Assembly (NCBI RefSeq): GCF_947179165.1
Contig: NC_077237.1
Location: 15,647,523-15,711,522, forward strand
Direction of reading: 5' to 3'
From: Solanum dulcamara
Taxonomy: Eukaryota; Streptophyta; Magnoliopsida; Solanales; Solanaceae
DNA: 64,000 bases
Notes under the pieces: model-generated
Databases searched by the model: none
What the model was told of the DNA's origin: nothing
Seen by the model: the letters and a program-made list of their open reading frames with translations, nothing else
Made by a program: the position numbers and the translations under genes
Part shown: positions 46,640-58,224 of the stretch, in pieces
Position numbering within the stretch: position 1 is the stretch's first letter
How the letters are laid out: each line of letters begins with the position of its first letter

Positions 46640-47300
46640 ATTTTACAAACATTGTTTATGTTTGCCATCATCAAAAAGATGAAAATTGAAGAAACTTTAT
46701 CAAACTAAGTTTTGCTAATAAGACAAAACCTATTTTTGGTAAAAGTATACTTATGGTAATAGTTTATAAAAGGTAGAATTCAAGTCAAACGAGGACAACT
46801 AAACTGAGTCTGTGTTCAACTTGGAAAGGTTTGTATCTTTCCCATCAAGAGAAGGACAACATATTGCACCTATAAAATCATGAAGTTGGGGAAAATTTCA
46901 ACCACATGTTGCACTCATAGAAAATAGTTATTCTCAAGTAATAGGAGAGCTCAAGCAAGTGGATCGAGAAGGTTTTAGGTCTAGATTGTTTTTCAATACA
47001 ATTTTCCATTTTTATTGAGTTAGTATATGTGAGCTTGTCAGACTTGTAACAAGAAATGAATTTGGCTTTTTGAGAGAGTTTTAGAGTATATAAACAGTTC
47101 TAGTGAATTATTTGAGGCTGGGTATTAAAGTTAGTTCCTTTAATTGTTGAGCTATAATCATAAAACTTGAAGACTTTAGTAGATTGGAGGCCATGGTTTT
47201 TTACTCCCGAATTTAGGAGGTTTTCCACGTTAATATGTGTGTTTGTGTTCGTTATTGTTTTAGTAGAAACTATACCAAGGACCAGGTCCCTAGGATAAGT
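46640..47300 (+). mobile_element. Possible copia-type LTR remnant
   Basis: Near the end it has the phrases atttaggaggttttccacgt (47,210) and gtgtttgtgttcg, typical of copia LTR U5 ends as I recall. A tataaaatcatgaag promoter-like stretch lies near 46,870. No adjoining coding region. Boundaries are guesses. Confidence 0.3.
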
Positions 47301-48119
47301 TGAAAGCATCAACTTTCTTCAGTATTTTCTCTCTTGCTTCCTCAATTGAACGGCCAAGACAGATGCAAATCAACAAATAGAATCACAGCATAAGTAAATG
47401 CAACATGGTTTAAATATATACACGTCGTGTTGAATATTTGAAAAATAAATAAAATTTGAAAACAATTGAGAATTACCACCTCCTACGCAATGATGACAAC
47501 TCTTTGTCTTTACTAAATCCTAATAAAAATATAAACTAAACTAGAAATCCGGTAAAAGTGAAAAATGACTCACAAGAAAGGGAAGATGAGGGATTTTAGA
47601 ACCTAGGTGAAGAAAGTATTGTTTTATGGAATGAATATATTTTTTATGATGGAGCTTAGGACTCAATAACTATTTCAGAGTTTATTTGAGTCATATAACA
47701 TTGTCGAACTATTGTATCCAACAAATCAAATTATTACTGATAGACCAGTGAAGATTCTTCAGTAATGATCTTAATAGCAAGTTTGTCAACCCTTTAAGAG
47801 GCCAAAAGTGATTTTTTAAGATTTTATTTTTAAAAAAGTGAGATGAAACGTTTTAGAGAAATGAGTGTTTTTGAAAAGTGTTATGTTTCCCATAAGCCAA
47901 AAAAATAACTTTTCTCCAAAAGTACTTTTTTAAAAATTACTTTCCAAATAAATATACTTATTTTTGCTTGAATATTTGAATGGGCTTATAACTAATAAGC
48001 ATAAGTCATTAGTTATGACTTTTGGCTTATTTTGTTGTTTTAAATTAAAAGCTCATGCTTAAAAGTATATTTTTAAAATTTATTTTAACACTATAAAAGT
48101 GGTTTAAATTGTTTTGGCT
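47300..48119. other. Non-coding AT-rich stretch
   Basis: No gene seen. From about 47,800 it contains runs like aaaagtacttttttaaaa and gcttaaaaacaactaaa that resemble MITE or solo-repeat debris. Confidence 0.35.
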
Positions 48120-49205
48120 TAAAAACAACTAAAATAATTCATTCCAAACAACCCCTTAGAAGCATAGTTGCTAAAAGTTTGATCAAACACTAGTTATTGC
48201 TCAACAATATTTTTAAATTGATTAGTCAAAGACAAACTATTTCTCACCAAAAAAATACTTTTGAAAAAAACATAATTCAAAATAAATTTATTTTTAAATC
48301 TTGACCAAACAAGTTATAAATCTCCTTAAAGATAATTGATATCTTTAATTCAACCTAAGGAAGAATTTAATTTTCTTTTTGATCTTCAATTGTACTTGTA
48401 TGTTCACCAACTAATTTGTGCATATTTGATACCTTGACTAGGATATTCAATTAGATCCTAAATAATATCACAATTGCTTGAGAATAATGAAGGGCGAGGG
48501 CAAGTATGTCACAGTTTGGTTGGAAATAAGATATCTTAGGATTAATTATTTCAGGGAGTAGCTATCTTGGCATGGAATAAGTTATTTCAAACTTGGCAGC
48601 CAAACAAGACAACAAAAGTTTATCTCTAGACTATTTTTTATCCCATGACTATTTATGTTTATCCCTCACACCAAACGACCCATTAGAGCTTATAAGCATA
48701 AGCCATAAGTTAGAAATTCTAACTTATGAATTATTTTTGTTGTAATTTAGATCAAAAACAAATGGTTAAAAACATATTTTTTAATCGAAACACTATAAAA
48801 GTGTTTAAAAGTTATTTTGGCTTAAAAACATCTAAAACAAGTCAATCTATATAAGCTCTAATAGAAGCACACTTTTTAAAAGTTTGATCAAATACTAAGT
48901 ATTGTTCAAAGATACTTTTAAAACTGATTAGTCACACCAAAAAGTTCTATTGAAAAAAATAAACTTATTTTATAATCTTGACCAAACAAGTTATAAATCT
49001 CCTTAAGGTAATTGATCTACGTGCTTGAAACTATTTACTTCTCTTTGTGATCTTCAATTGTACTTGTATGTTCACCAACAACTAATTTAACTCTAATTTG
49101 TGCATATTTGATACCTTGAGTAAGCAATTCAACTATATCCCAAATAATATCACAATTGCTTGAGAATAATGCAGGGTGAGGGCAAGAATGTGACAGTTCG
49201 ACAAG
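48120..49205. repeat. Two diverged direct copies of a ~400-bp block
   Basis: The block from about 48,110 to 48,515 recurs at about 48,810 to 49,200. Shared stretches include aaagtttgatcaaa, cttgaccaaacaag, atcttcaattgtacttgtat and aatatcacaattgcttgaga. The offset is about 700 bp. Both copies have small indels. Confidence 0.75.
48512..48683. mobile_element. MITE-like insert at the end of the first block
   Basis: The stretch starts gtttggttggaaataag and ends ttatccctcacaccaaacga. The ends are roughly inverted (TTTGGT / ACCAAA). It contains no ORF. The second copy of the surrounding block lacks it. Family not determined. Confidence 0.4.
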
Positions 49206-49677
49206 AACATTTCCAAGTGTTTAATCCTCATAAGAAGAAATGAAGAAGACCTCATGCTTCATCTAATCTAAAAAGGCAAGGTTTTTAAAGATCTAGCTAA
49301 AGAATAACATATGGAAAATGTAAAATATAAAATCATCTAGGAGGTAAAGTAGAATACTTTACAGTTCATTCAATCTAAAAATATCAAGTTATATACCTTA
49401 TATAACACATGACACCCGAATTTAAAAGAACAAAGAACTTAGGTAATCAATTGAAGAATAATTTTTTTTTTAAAAAATCAGGAATACAAGAAGAGAATTG
49501 AAGAAAAGATGTTACAACTTACAACAATGGTGATCAACAAGCACATGTAACTCTGATCGATCTTTAGCTTGAAAATTAACCGAAACATAGATTATAATGA
49601 AAAATAAATGCATTTAAACTGCGAAGAAAATTAATATGACTTTAAGAATTCTCCATTCACGATCCATCTTCTTTGCA
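49206..49677. other. 3' flank of the LEA_2-like gene
   Basis: AT-rich, no coding signal. It lies downstream of the minus-strand gene that ends at 49,678 and probably contains its 3' UTR. Confidence 0.35.
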
Positions 49678-50466
49678 TTAGAAATCAGACTGACAATCTT
49701 CTGATTTGATCTTGGATTTACCTTTCACTGATTCAAGGTCGAAATCACACGTAACAGTCACGTCTTTTTTTAATGTTTTTGCCCAGCTCGTGATCTCCAT
49801 TGGTGCATTAATGGTTAAAGTCATTGGTATTGACTTCTTGTCATCATTAAGACTTTTCTGAAAATCACCAGTCAATTTCCCAGCATCAAGGTTAAATTGA
49901 GAATTGGTTGAATCTTTAGGTTTTTGGGAAATCGAGGGATATTTCCCGCGTCCAATTTCATGGTTTTTGAAACTAAGAGTTGCAATCCCATTATCTCCTT
50001 TACCAAATGAAACATTCATTCTCTCATTTACGTTAACGATTTTCAAATCGATCTCAAATTGAGGGACAACTGCTTGTGGATGACTCTTATTCTTTTGTCC
50101 ATTTGAAGGTTGTGTAACATTCTTAAAATGGACGTTAGTTATTGAAAATTCAGGAGATTTAGGTGCGTACATTGTGTGAATGATCAATACGATAATTCCA
50201 ATCAAGATACCTATAAGGAGTATAGCGGAAAACACCCAACAACAACATGTGCATTTTCTTTTCTTTTGAGTATCTGGCTGGCGATGATTCTCCACAATTT
50301 TGGCATTTTCAGGAGGAGGGACACGATAAACTTGGTCACGAGGGATTTGTACAACATAGGTATGATCCGCTGAACAAGCAGGTGTGAGAGAGAGGCGAAG
50401 CGATGTTGCTGATGAAAGGAGATTTCTGGCTTTGCCGCCCGCTGCAGGTGGTGACCGCTCCTCCAT
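49678..50466 (-). CDS. LEA_2 domain membrane protein, NDR1/HIN1-like
   Basis: 262 residues, single exon. I chose the Met at 50,466 (MEERSPPAAGG) over the in-frame Met 45 bases upstream, because family members begin with a short acidic/proline segment. Residues 35-58 (ADHTYVVQIPRDQVYRVPPP) are a conserved family signature. A basic/Cys cluster (KKRKCTCCC, 68-76) precedes one membrane segment (about 77-98). The rest is a LEA_2-type beta domain with family features such as FKNVT and a late Cys, and potential Asn glycosylation sites. The common NPN motif is NVN here (145-147). Such proteins sit in the plasma membrane and are linked to defence and stress, but this one's role is unknown. It is the only intact host-like gene in the window. 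Confidence 0.82.
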   Translation of the reverse strand: MEERSPPAAGGKARNLLSSATSLRLSLTPACSADHTYVVQIPRDQVYRVPPPENAKIVENHRQPDTQKKRKCTCCCWVFSAILLIGILIGIIVLIIHTMYAPKSPEFSITNVHFKNVTQPSNGQKNKSHPQAVVPQFEIDLKIVNVNERMNVSFGKGDNGIATLSFKNHEIGRGKYPSISQKPKDSTNSQFNLDAGKLTGDFQKSLNDDKKSIPMTLTINAPMEITSWAKTLKKDVTVTCDFDLESVKGKSKIKSEDCQSDF

Positions 50467-51617
50467 GCCACAATGAGGAGCGGTGGATTTCAAACGATTA
50501 CAGGGACACAAACGTAGGAAAAATGATGGGAATGGAATTATTTGGAGTTGGCCATAATTGGCATCAAATTCTTGTTTGAGAAAGTTTACTTCTTATTTTT
50601 GTGCGAGACCGTTAGATGGTGCTTCCTTTTTATGAATTTTGGTACAACATTTAGATACCAATTAGTTTTTTTAAAAAAGTACATTCTTGGTGCGGTAGAT
50701 TATGTTTCTAAGTGGGTGGACGCCATTGCTCTTCTCAATATTCCATGTTTAAAAATGCATATTAAACTTAAACGGACTACTATATTTTCGACCATTGTGT
50801 ATGTATAAGATAAAAGTTACACAGTATGTGATTACCATTAGTTTTCCAAGATAATTTTATAATTTTACTCCTCATAGGTAAATTTACAATCCTAACGGTC
50901 ACCTTTCTTTTTTATTCCAATTTTCTTGAATAAAAAAAATATTTTAAGATTAATAATTATAAGTTGAACGATCATATAAAAAATCAGCTTTGTTTCTGAT
51001 GTAGAAATGTAATTTTTTTGGTCCACTTCTTTATGAAAAATATTCCTTCCATTCTCATACATGACATAGAAACTTGAGGCCATGCGTCTATATAGCTGTG
51101 ATTAATGTGGCATTTCTCATCTTTAGAATTGTAGCTTGTATTAGGGATGTTGATAATAGGAGGTGTTGGAGAATGAGATGAAAACTTGAACCTAATTAAC
51201 ATATAACAATTTCAATTTTTTATTTTGATATTAATCCTTTTGCCAGTATCAAAGCTAGTCCATGTTTTTGCTTTTCACTCTCAATTAGTCTCAACAATGA
51301 AACCAGTGCGTTAGTAAAAGTGCGGAGATATTCCAAAAATTTAGCTCAAATCATCAATTGCACTTCTGAGAATCTTCCATGTGTATAATTGTCTATGAAA
51401 AAATCAGAGTGAAGAAAAACAAGCACAAGTTTTCTATGTTTAATTTTAGGAATTTTTGTCCAATTATTATAAACTTGATGAATTTTAAATATTTATGGAA
51501 CTATGGCAAAGTTTCAACAAGCGGCCTAAAAAGTGGAATTTCAAATACTTATGTGTTGCATGAATATCATAAGTTAACTAGTACACAATCACACACAAGA
51601 TAAATAAAAACTAAAAA
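50467..51617. other. Upstream region of the LEA_2-like gene, no other gene
   Basis: It should hold the promoter and 5' UTR of the minus-strand gene. ORFs of 60-90 codons occur on both strands without similarity to anything I know. The MULE starts at its far end. Confidence 0.4.
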
Positions 51618-51661
51618 GGAAAAATGACTTAATTAAATGTGTTTTAAAAAATATTTACCAT
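51618..51661 (+). repeat. Left terminal inverted repeat of the MULE
   Basis: It aligns with the reverse complement of 63,556-63,599, with the best match at the inner aaaaaatatttaccat block and the outer GG-AAAAT-AC block. It is preceded by the 9-bp duplication aactaaaaa. Confidence 0.8.
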
Positions 51662-52540
51662 TTTTAAATATACTTTTATTTTATTACCATTTTTAACAAT
51701 TAATAGCAATATTTTAATTAAAGAAACATTATATACCCTTTTTATTTAAGGAAGAGGAAAGAGTTTTCTCTCTCTAAGGTTTCTGCGTCTCTCTCTTCTT
51801 CCTTCATCTCTTCTTCATTCTTACCTTATTCCTTCATCTTCTTGTTTATTTCAGACGGAATTTATAGGTTTTAGGTGCACAATTGTAATGAAAGGTCAGA
51901 AATCTCCTAGAAGAAGCCCACGAATTCAAATTGTTGATTCAACCGGCAGTGGTGAAGTGAATGTCGGTTCAACTTTTAGTTTGGGAATTTTTGCAAATCA
52001 ATCTCCAGAAGAAGCTGGTGGTGAGGTTAATCAAAATTTCCAAGCATTGCATGTGAAGAAAAAGGGCGGTAGAAGTAAGAAAAAAATCAATGAATTGAGT
52101 TCTAAATCGAAAAGAAAACGAGTTGATGTTGCATCGGCATCTAAGAAATTTGTTGACAGTGATGATGATTTTGAGGATTTACCTCCTCAATTTCAGTCAA
52201 AGAAAGTGAAACCTACAGTTACTCAGGAGAGGAATCCAAAAATTCAAAATCGATTGTGCAAAAATACGGTTCTACCGGAGAGTTTATATCCGGTATGTCA
52301 TTCTACCAACACATTATTTAACTGATAGCATTTTCAATCTGTTTATGTGTATTTTCTTAGTTTGTTGTTGTTTTGAACTTGTGTGCTAGATGTTGAAGAA
52401 AAATTTGTGTATTTGATACTTTTATTATAATCTAAATTTATTTGCTCAAGTTTATTATATCAGTGATTGTTGGGAGTTTTGTCATGAATTGTTAGATCTT
52501 TTGTGTTGCAATTTATTTATTTTTTTAAATAAATAAATAT

Positions 52541-52790
52541 AAATGAATTAAACTTTGAATTAAAATGTATTACACATACATTAAAGTTGAATTAGAAAAG
52601 AATAAGAGATGAATGAAATCTGTAGTTAATTGAAAAAAGTTTTTAGTTATCTGTACACCACAAAAATGAATTAAACTTGAATGAAATTGTGTATTACACA
52701 CATTAAAGTTGAATTAGAAGGGAATTAGAGACGAATGAAACCTATAGCTAATGAAAAAAGTTTTCAGTTTCTCTATTTTGAAATCACTTT
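52541..52790. repeat. MULE internal repeat, block A (2 units, ~125 bp)
   Basis: Units start at about 52,541 and 52,666 with aatgaattaaacttgaa, then ttgaattagaa, then gaatgaaacctatagctaat and a gttttcagt end. It lies in intron 1 of the protease gene, just before the captured fragment. Confidence 0.75.
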
Positions 52791-52841
52791 TTACGTTAGA
52801 TTCATAATCCCTTAATCTTTTGTATTTATCTTATCTTATTT

Positions 52842-53080
52842 TTGAGCTTAAGACCAAAGGAAGATTTGATATCAATAAATAGATCTTCTAAGATCATTGC
52901 TATGTATTATCAATTATTGTCATATAAAACACATTCCAATATAAAAACAGTCATGGGTAGAATTTGCAATCTTCTGTTTTCTCTTGTAGTTTTCATTATG
53001 CTTCATTACCATTCTTCTTCACTAGCTAATATTAACACTGATAAAGCTACTCTTCTTTCCTTGAAATCTCACATATCTTT
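52842..53080 (+). pseudogene. Captured 5' fragment of an LRR receptor-kinase-like gene
   Basis: It lies inside intron 1 of the protease gene. From Met at 52,953 it reads MGRICNLLFSLVVFIMLHYH, a typical signal peptide, then SSSLANINTDKATLLSLKSH, the N-terminal leucine-rich-repeat cap start (D-x-x-A-L-L-x-x-K). Similarity stops near 53,080. It is followed at once by unrelated bases and the intron's 3' splice site. The bases before the Met may be the donor gene's 5' UTR. The rest of a receptor kinase (LRRs, membrane segment, kinase) is absent. Resembles the gene-fragment capture known for Pack-MULEs. Confidence 0.6.
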
Positions 53081-54784
53081 TAAGTCCTATTTGAGGGTTC
53101 ATGTTAAGATATAATTATCTATAGTGATAGATTGAAATTATTTATATGCAGGATCGTAAATTCTGGAGACATCCAGATGTTTTGTATTCTTCAAGTAGGT
53201 GGTCGTCATATACTAATCATGACGTGATTGAGAAGATAAAACTTTCTTTATCTGAAAAACAGCTCGAGTTGTTTAGGAATACTTATTTTGGTTACTTTCT
53301 TGACCTTCCGAAAGTGACCACACAACTCTAACTTATTCATTGCCATAGAACAGGGAGTTAAAACACACACTAGATGATGTGTTTGTTGTTGAATTAAATG
53401 AGAAAATGCTGTTTTTCTGACTTAGGGAATTTGGATTAATTATAGGCTTAAATTGTGTTAGTGATGGTTGCTCTGTTAATGTTCCAGATTCTCATTGTCG
53501 GTTGTTGAGCAATTATTTCCCTGAACAAATTACTATTCAAAAGAATCATCTACGCGAGTTGTTTTTATCAAAAAAATTCATAGATGATGATTCTGCCGTT
53601 TCACTAGCTGTTTTGTTCTTTATTAATGATTTTTTGATCTCATATGAGAATAATGAATTCCAAATTAGTAATAGAGATTTCTACCTTGTGGAAAGTGGAT
53701 AATTCAATTCTTACCCGTGGGGTTTAGATGTCTACAAGAAATTACTTGATAATGTGAGGCACAAGGTTAATTCAACCAATCAGTACTATAGATTAGGTGG
53801 ATTGTCTCTTGCCCTTCAAATTTGGATATTTGAGTGTTGTTATAGAGTCGATGAAGATTTAGCTCTTCGAATTTTTGATTCTATTCCAAGAATTTTAAAG
53901 TGGAAAACAGTTGGTGAAAGTCTTTGGCAAAAGCATATTGAAAATGACATCTTCATGCCTACGAAATGCAAGGTATCTATACAAAGTTAATACAATTTAT
54001 GACACATATATATATTATTTCAACTCAAGTTAATACATCTATTTGTTTCTGTATTTTAATTTCAATTTGAGAATATAGTGGCGAGTGAAGATGAGGTATC
54101 TAAATTGAGGCTTCCTGAACCTCGTGATTACCATTCTGAAATTTTGAAATTGGAGCCGAAAGGATCAAACCATAGTCTAGATATGTTGACCAGGGAGGTT
54201 ATAGAGTTGAGAAAAGAACTTGCAAAGGTATAAGCTAACTTGCTTTTAGGCTTTATCTTTTTCAAAACTGTTATTCTAATAATTGTGTTATATTTGATTA
54301 TATACTAGGCAAATGAAAATCACAAAGCTCTTGAAGAGAAGATAGACTTACAATCTATTCAAATGAAAGAATTTGTGATGAATTCCAACAAACAATTATT
54401 GAAGGATATTTCTGTGTTGTTTGCTAAGAGAGACAACAGTTCTTTTACTCAAAAAGCCAGGGAATCATCCAACAAAAAGGTTGGCGAGACATTTTCTGGT
54501 GGATTAGACTTCAATGGAGGTTCTTTTATGTTTTAAATACATCTATATTATCTTATTTTGCTTGCTGGCAGGGACTTAAGTTTATTTACTGTTTAGAGTT
54601 TTTACTTATCTAAGTTGTAGTTTAAGCTTGAATTTTTTATTCACATGTTTTCACTTAGAAGAATGGTGAACTTTGACTATGAATATAATTTGCTGCATGG
54701 TTTTAGCTGCTAGTATTACTATTCATAATCATAGACCTTGGAACTGAATAGTGGACTGTGTGCTTGTATTCTTTGTGCTAATGT

Positions 54785-55056
54785 AGAGGAGTTACATTTT
54801 TATGAATTAGACACGAATGAAAATTGTAGCTAATGAAAAAACATTCAGTGATGTGTTTCAGTAGTGTTATCAAACTGAAACCTGCATTATGAATTAAACT
54901 TGAATAAAAAATGAATTAAACTTGAATAAAAAATAAATTACATACATATTAAAGTTGAATTAGAATAGAATTAGACACGAATGAAAAGTGTGGCTAATGA
55001 AAAAGCCTTCAGTGATCCATAGAAACACAAAAATGAATTACGTACACACTAAAGTT
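54785..55056. repeat. MULE internal repeat, block B
   Basis: It has the same core (attagacacgaatgaaaa, tagctaatgaaaaagcc, ttcagtgat). It is flanked by a ~96-bp direct duplication (54,698-54,793 and 55,135-55,231), which also encloses a SINE/LINE tail fragment. Confidence 0.75.
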
Positions 55057-55130
55057 GACTCTACCTTCCAAAGTAGGGGTAGGGTCTGCGAAGACTCTAC
55101 CTTTCCCATACACAGGGTATGTTGTTGTTG
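55057..55130 (+). mobile_element. TS-SINE/RTE 3'-end fragment
   Basis: It contains gactctaccttccaaagtag, then gggtagggtctgcgaagac, then cacagggtatgttgttgttg. It matches the 3' end of the LINE at 26,040-26,119 in pattern (ggtctgcg...ctaccc...ttg repeats). Only about 75 bp remain, so SINE and LINE origins cannot be told apart. Confidence 0.6.
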
Positions 55131-55731
55131 TATATGGTTTAGCTGCTAGTGTTACTATTCATAATCATAGGCATTGCGGAGTTGAATAGTGGATTGCGTG
55201 CTTGTATTCTCTGTGCTAATGTGGATGAGTTCTTTTACCAAACTAAAATTGTTTGTGTGCTATAGTTTTCAAGTGACATTGACTAGCACTGTCATATATA
55301 GTTTAGCTTTAGTGATTTCCATACTCTAATGTAGTGTCTAGTTAATCATCTTCCGTTTCACTCCATAAATTTGGTTAAAGTATCTTGAATAGAGAAATTG
55401 GATGTAAATGAGACGGAGGAGATTTTTCATTGTAACAGAGCTTGTTGTTTGAAGTTGGAAATTTTTAATATGTTAAAAATTCTCTGTTCTAGCTAAAATA
55501 TGTCCCCATGATAATGGAAATGCTTATACTTATCGAGTTCTATGTGTAACTTGGGATAAAGAGAAGTGGAAGTAAAAGTGGATAGGTGTCATCCATTTTC
55601 CAAGTTTGGTAGTGAAATAAATTAGAAAATTGTAATAACAGCAGTATAGCTGGGTAATTATCCATTTGGATTTTTCAATCTTCCTTCCCCATTACTCTCC
55701 TCAAGAAATCAAAAATGGCCTATTTTGCTTA

Positions 55732-55828
55732 GACTCTCCAAAAATATTGTCGCACCCATGTTGGGTCTTCCAAAAATACACTATTCTTGGAGGATCCAAC
55801 ATGCACCTAACTGTATTTTTGAAAAGTC
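55732..55828. repeat. Foldback repeat (MITE-like)
   Basis: gactctccaaaaatattgtc at the left and the reverse complement gacttttcaaaaatacagtt from the right form arms of about 45 bp around a short loop. It sits in a non-coding part of the protease gene. It resembles a dispersed nightshade repeat I have seen before, but the family name is not certain. Confidence 0.55.
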
Positions 55829-58224
55829 CGAGCAACATAGAACATTATCTGTCAAAATTGATTAGTTTCCCACTTTTCCCCAAATTTTTATTCACATATT
55901 TTTCTTGTAATATATTTTAATTACACACAACATTTTCTCCTTGTGTTGATGCATCAATACATGTGTCAAGAGGGCATGACACTCAAGTTGTAGAATCAGC
56001 TTGGCATGAAAAATCTCAAGTATGTAAAGCTATCGTTAAATTTACTACTGTTGGGAATTCTAAAAGCAAAATTGGTAATGAAGGGTTTAATACAAATATA
56101 ATACATATTTCATATACTCTCACTCAACTTTGTTTAAATTGTTCATGTTATGTACATATGAAGATGCTGGAGGAATTGCTATTGAATAAGTTTTATCTGA
56201 GATTGTTGCTGATATAAATGGTATTAGTTTTATTTTAAAAGTTCAAATAAACCTCTTTGATCTCTAATTACTCTACCTGCTCCTTCCTTAATGCATTACT
56301 AAAAGATTTATTTTGTATATATGAGAAGAAGCTGTTGATCTTAATTCAATTGAGTCACAACCTAATAGTAATGCAGTTAACAAAGGTGAACTTGATTGTG
56401 GTGCATCTATTGATGCCGATGCGGTAAAAGGTTGTCAAAAAACTCCTCAAACGCTTGATGACTTCATGTTCTGTGCTGAAGATCTTTCCCAGATCCGTAA
56501 GGCAGAAGCATCATACCTAAGAAAGAAAGCCACTGTGGAGGAAAACAAAAAGTAAAAGGCAGCCACTATAGAGGAAAACAAAAAGAAAAAGAAAGCAGCC
56601 GTTGATGAAAATAAAAAGAAAGTGACACCGAAGAAGCGTGCAAGGAAATAAATTCTAGGAAAGTCAATTAAATCTCCTTATATACAGCATTTTGAATCTG
56701 GAGGGACTTTATGTGTAACACGTCAAATATTTGAGATAAAACATCCTTTTTCACTTGCAATCAGGTAGATGATGAATCTGATTTGATAGATTCATTCAGT
56801 TTGTGGCTTTATAAGGGTACAAAAAAGAGGTAATTTATTTATGTTTGTTGTTTTATATGTCAATTTGTTTTAGTTTAAATGAGTTAACTGATTGAAAATT
56901 TCATTTTTTATGCTTTAAAGGGGAAAGAAACCGTATCCAGATGCTATTAATGTCCTCAAGCCAGCATTTGAATTAAGTGTTTGCAATGTACAAGCAAAAG
57001 AATAATTTTTCAAATTGGCACATTCTGGTCAAGCATGGAATGATGAGGTTAGTTATGTAAACTCCAGTTGAACACTCTCATTTTTCTGAATCAACTTCTT
57101 CTCCCATTATTCTGGACAAGCTTTAATGAGCTCACTGAATTGACTGACACTTGCTACAGATTTGAAGTATTATCTGAGACTTGACATCATTTTAAATCTT
57201 TTACAGTATCTTGACGTGATTTTTTATTATATTAGAAAGAAGGGGAAGTATGAAACCAACAATAATATTCGATTTACAACTACTGATTGTTTATTCAAGA
57301 CAAAGATTGCTCAATCTTATTTTCAACTTTATGAAGCTCATGAAAATAAGAAGAAATTTGGAATCAAAACTTCAGATGCTATTGCTGAGTATATATGCGG
57401 ACGTCATTTGTTGGCAAGCACCCCATGGGATAAAGTGGATTATGTTCTCTTTCTAGTAAATATTAAAGAGGATTATCATTGGATTTTTGTTGTATTTGAT
57501 ATTGTTGAAAGGTGTTTGAAAGTGTATGATTCATTTCCGGCTAGAGGGGGGTGAATTTTCTGACTCAAAACGCTGCTGGCATGATTTCATCGGTTTTACC
57601 ATACTACTTGAGTGTGGTCAAGTTCTATGATAAGCATCCTGAATTGAAGAAATCACCTAAATACAATGGGAAAAATGAGTTTGAGCTCATTGAATGTAAG
57701 TTCATAACTGAAGGGATTCCAAGACAACAAGAAGATTCATTGTAAGTTTAATTATTTATCAAATAAATACTATCTTTTGTATTGGTCTTATTAAACTCAA
57801 TAGTATTTTTATAATGATTTTATATTTTAAATTTTATAGGGACTGTGGAGTTTTTGTGGCTGCATTTGCAGAGTTAGTGAGCAATGGCCAGGATATTGCA
57901 AATCAACAACTAAGTGCAGACAGTCTCCGAAAGAGGTTTGGGGCTCTACTATGGGAATATGCAGTGAAGAAGCAAAAGAGTAACCTTCAAAGTGAAGATG
58001 AAAGACCACATAAATAAATAAATGTAGTTATACTAGTTAAAATGTCTATGAAAACTATGTTGTCTAAAAAATAGTTTATAGCTGATGTATTAGTTAGGTT
58101 TTGAAGATTGTTTTGTGCTATCCTTTTTAATATATTTTTTGAACACGTAAAATACAATTTTAATATTTTTTTTGTTCATGTAAAATATACCTTCTTTTTT
58201 TATAATGCAATACATAGTTACGTT

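Larger units (their letters stand above)
51888..58017 (+). pseudogene. DUF1985-Ulp1-like cysteine protease gene of the MULE, decayed
   Basis: Exon 1 (51,888-52,292) encodes a basic N-terminus. Intron 1 ends at 53,151. The next exon (to 53,972) holds the DUF1985 region (LREFGLIIGLNC near 53,420; ALQIWIFECC near 53,815). Later exons 54,072-54,227 and from 54,309 are helical and charged. A Lys-rich exon (56,330-56,760) leads into the C48 peptidase from about 57,206 (YLDVIFYYIRKKGKY). His is in EDYHWIFVV, Asp in VYDSF, and Cys in DCGVFVAAFAE, formed across a clean GT-AG intron (57,742-57,839). Breaks are a TGA in FF*LREFG, stops near 53,330 and 53,702, stops in the Lys-rich exon, and a frame change in the G-run near 57,547. 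The protein would cut SUMO-like conjugates if active. Confidence 0.82.
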
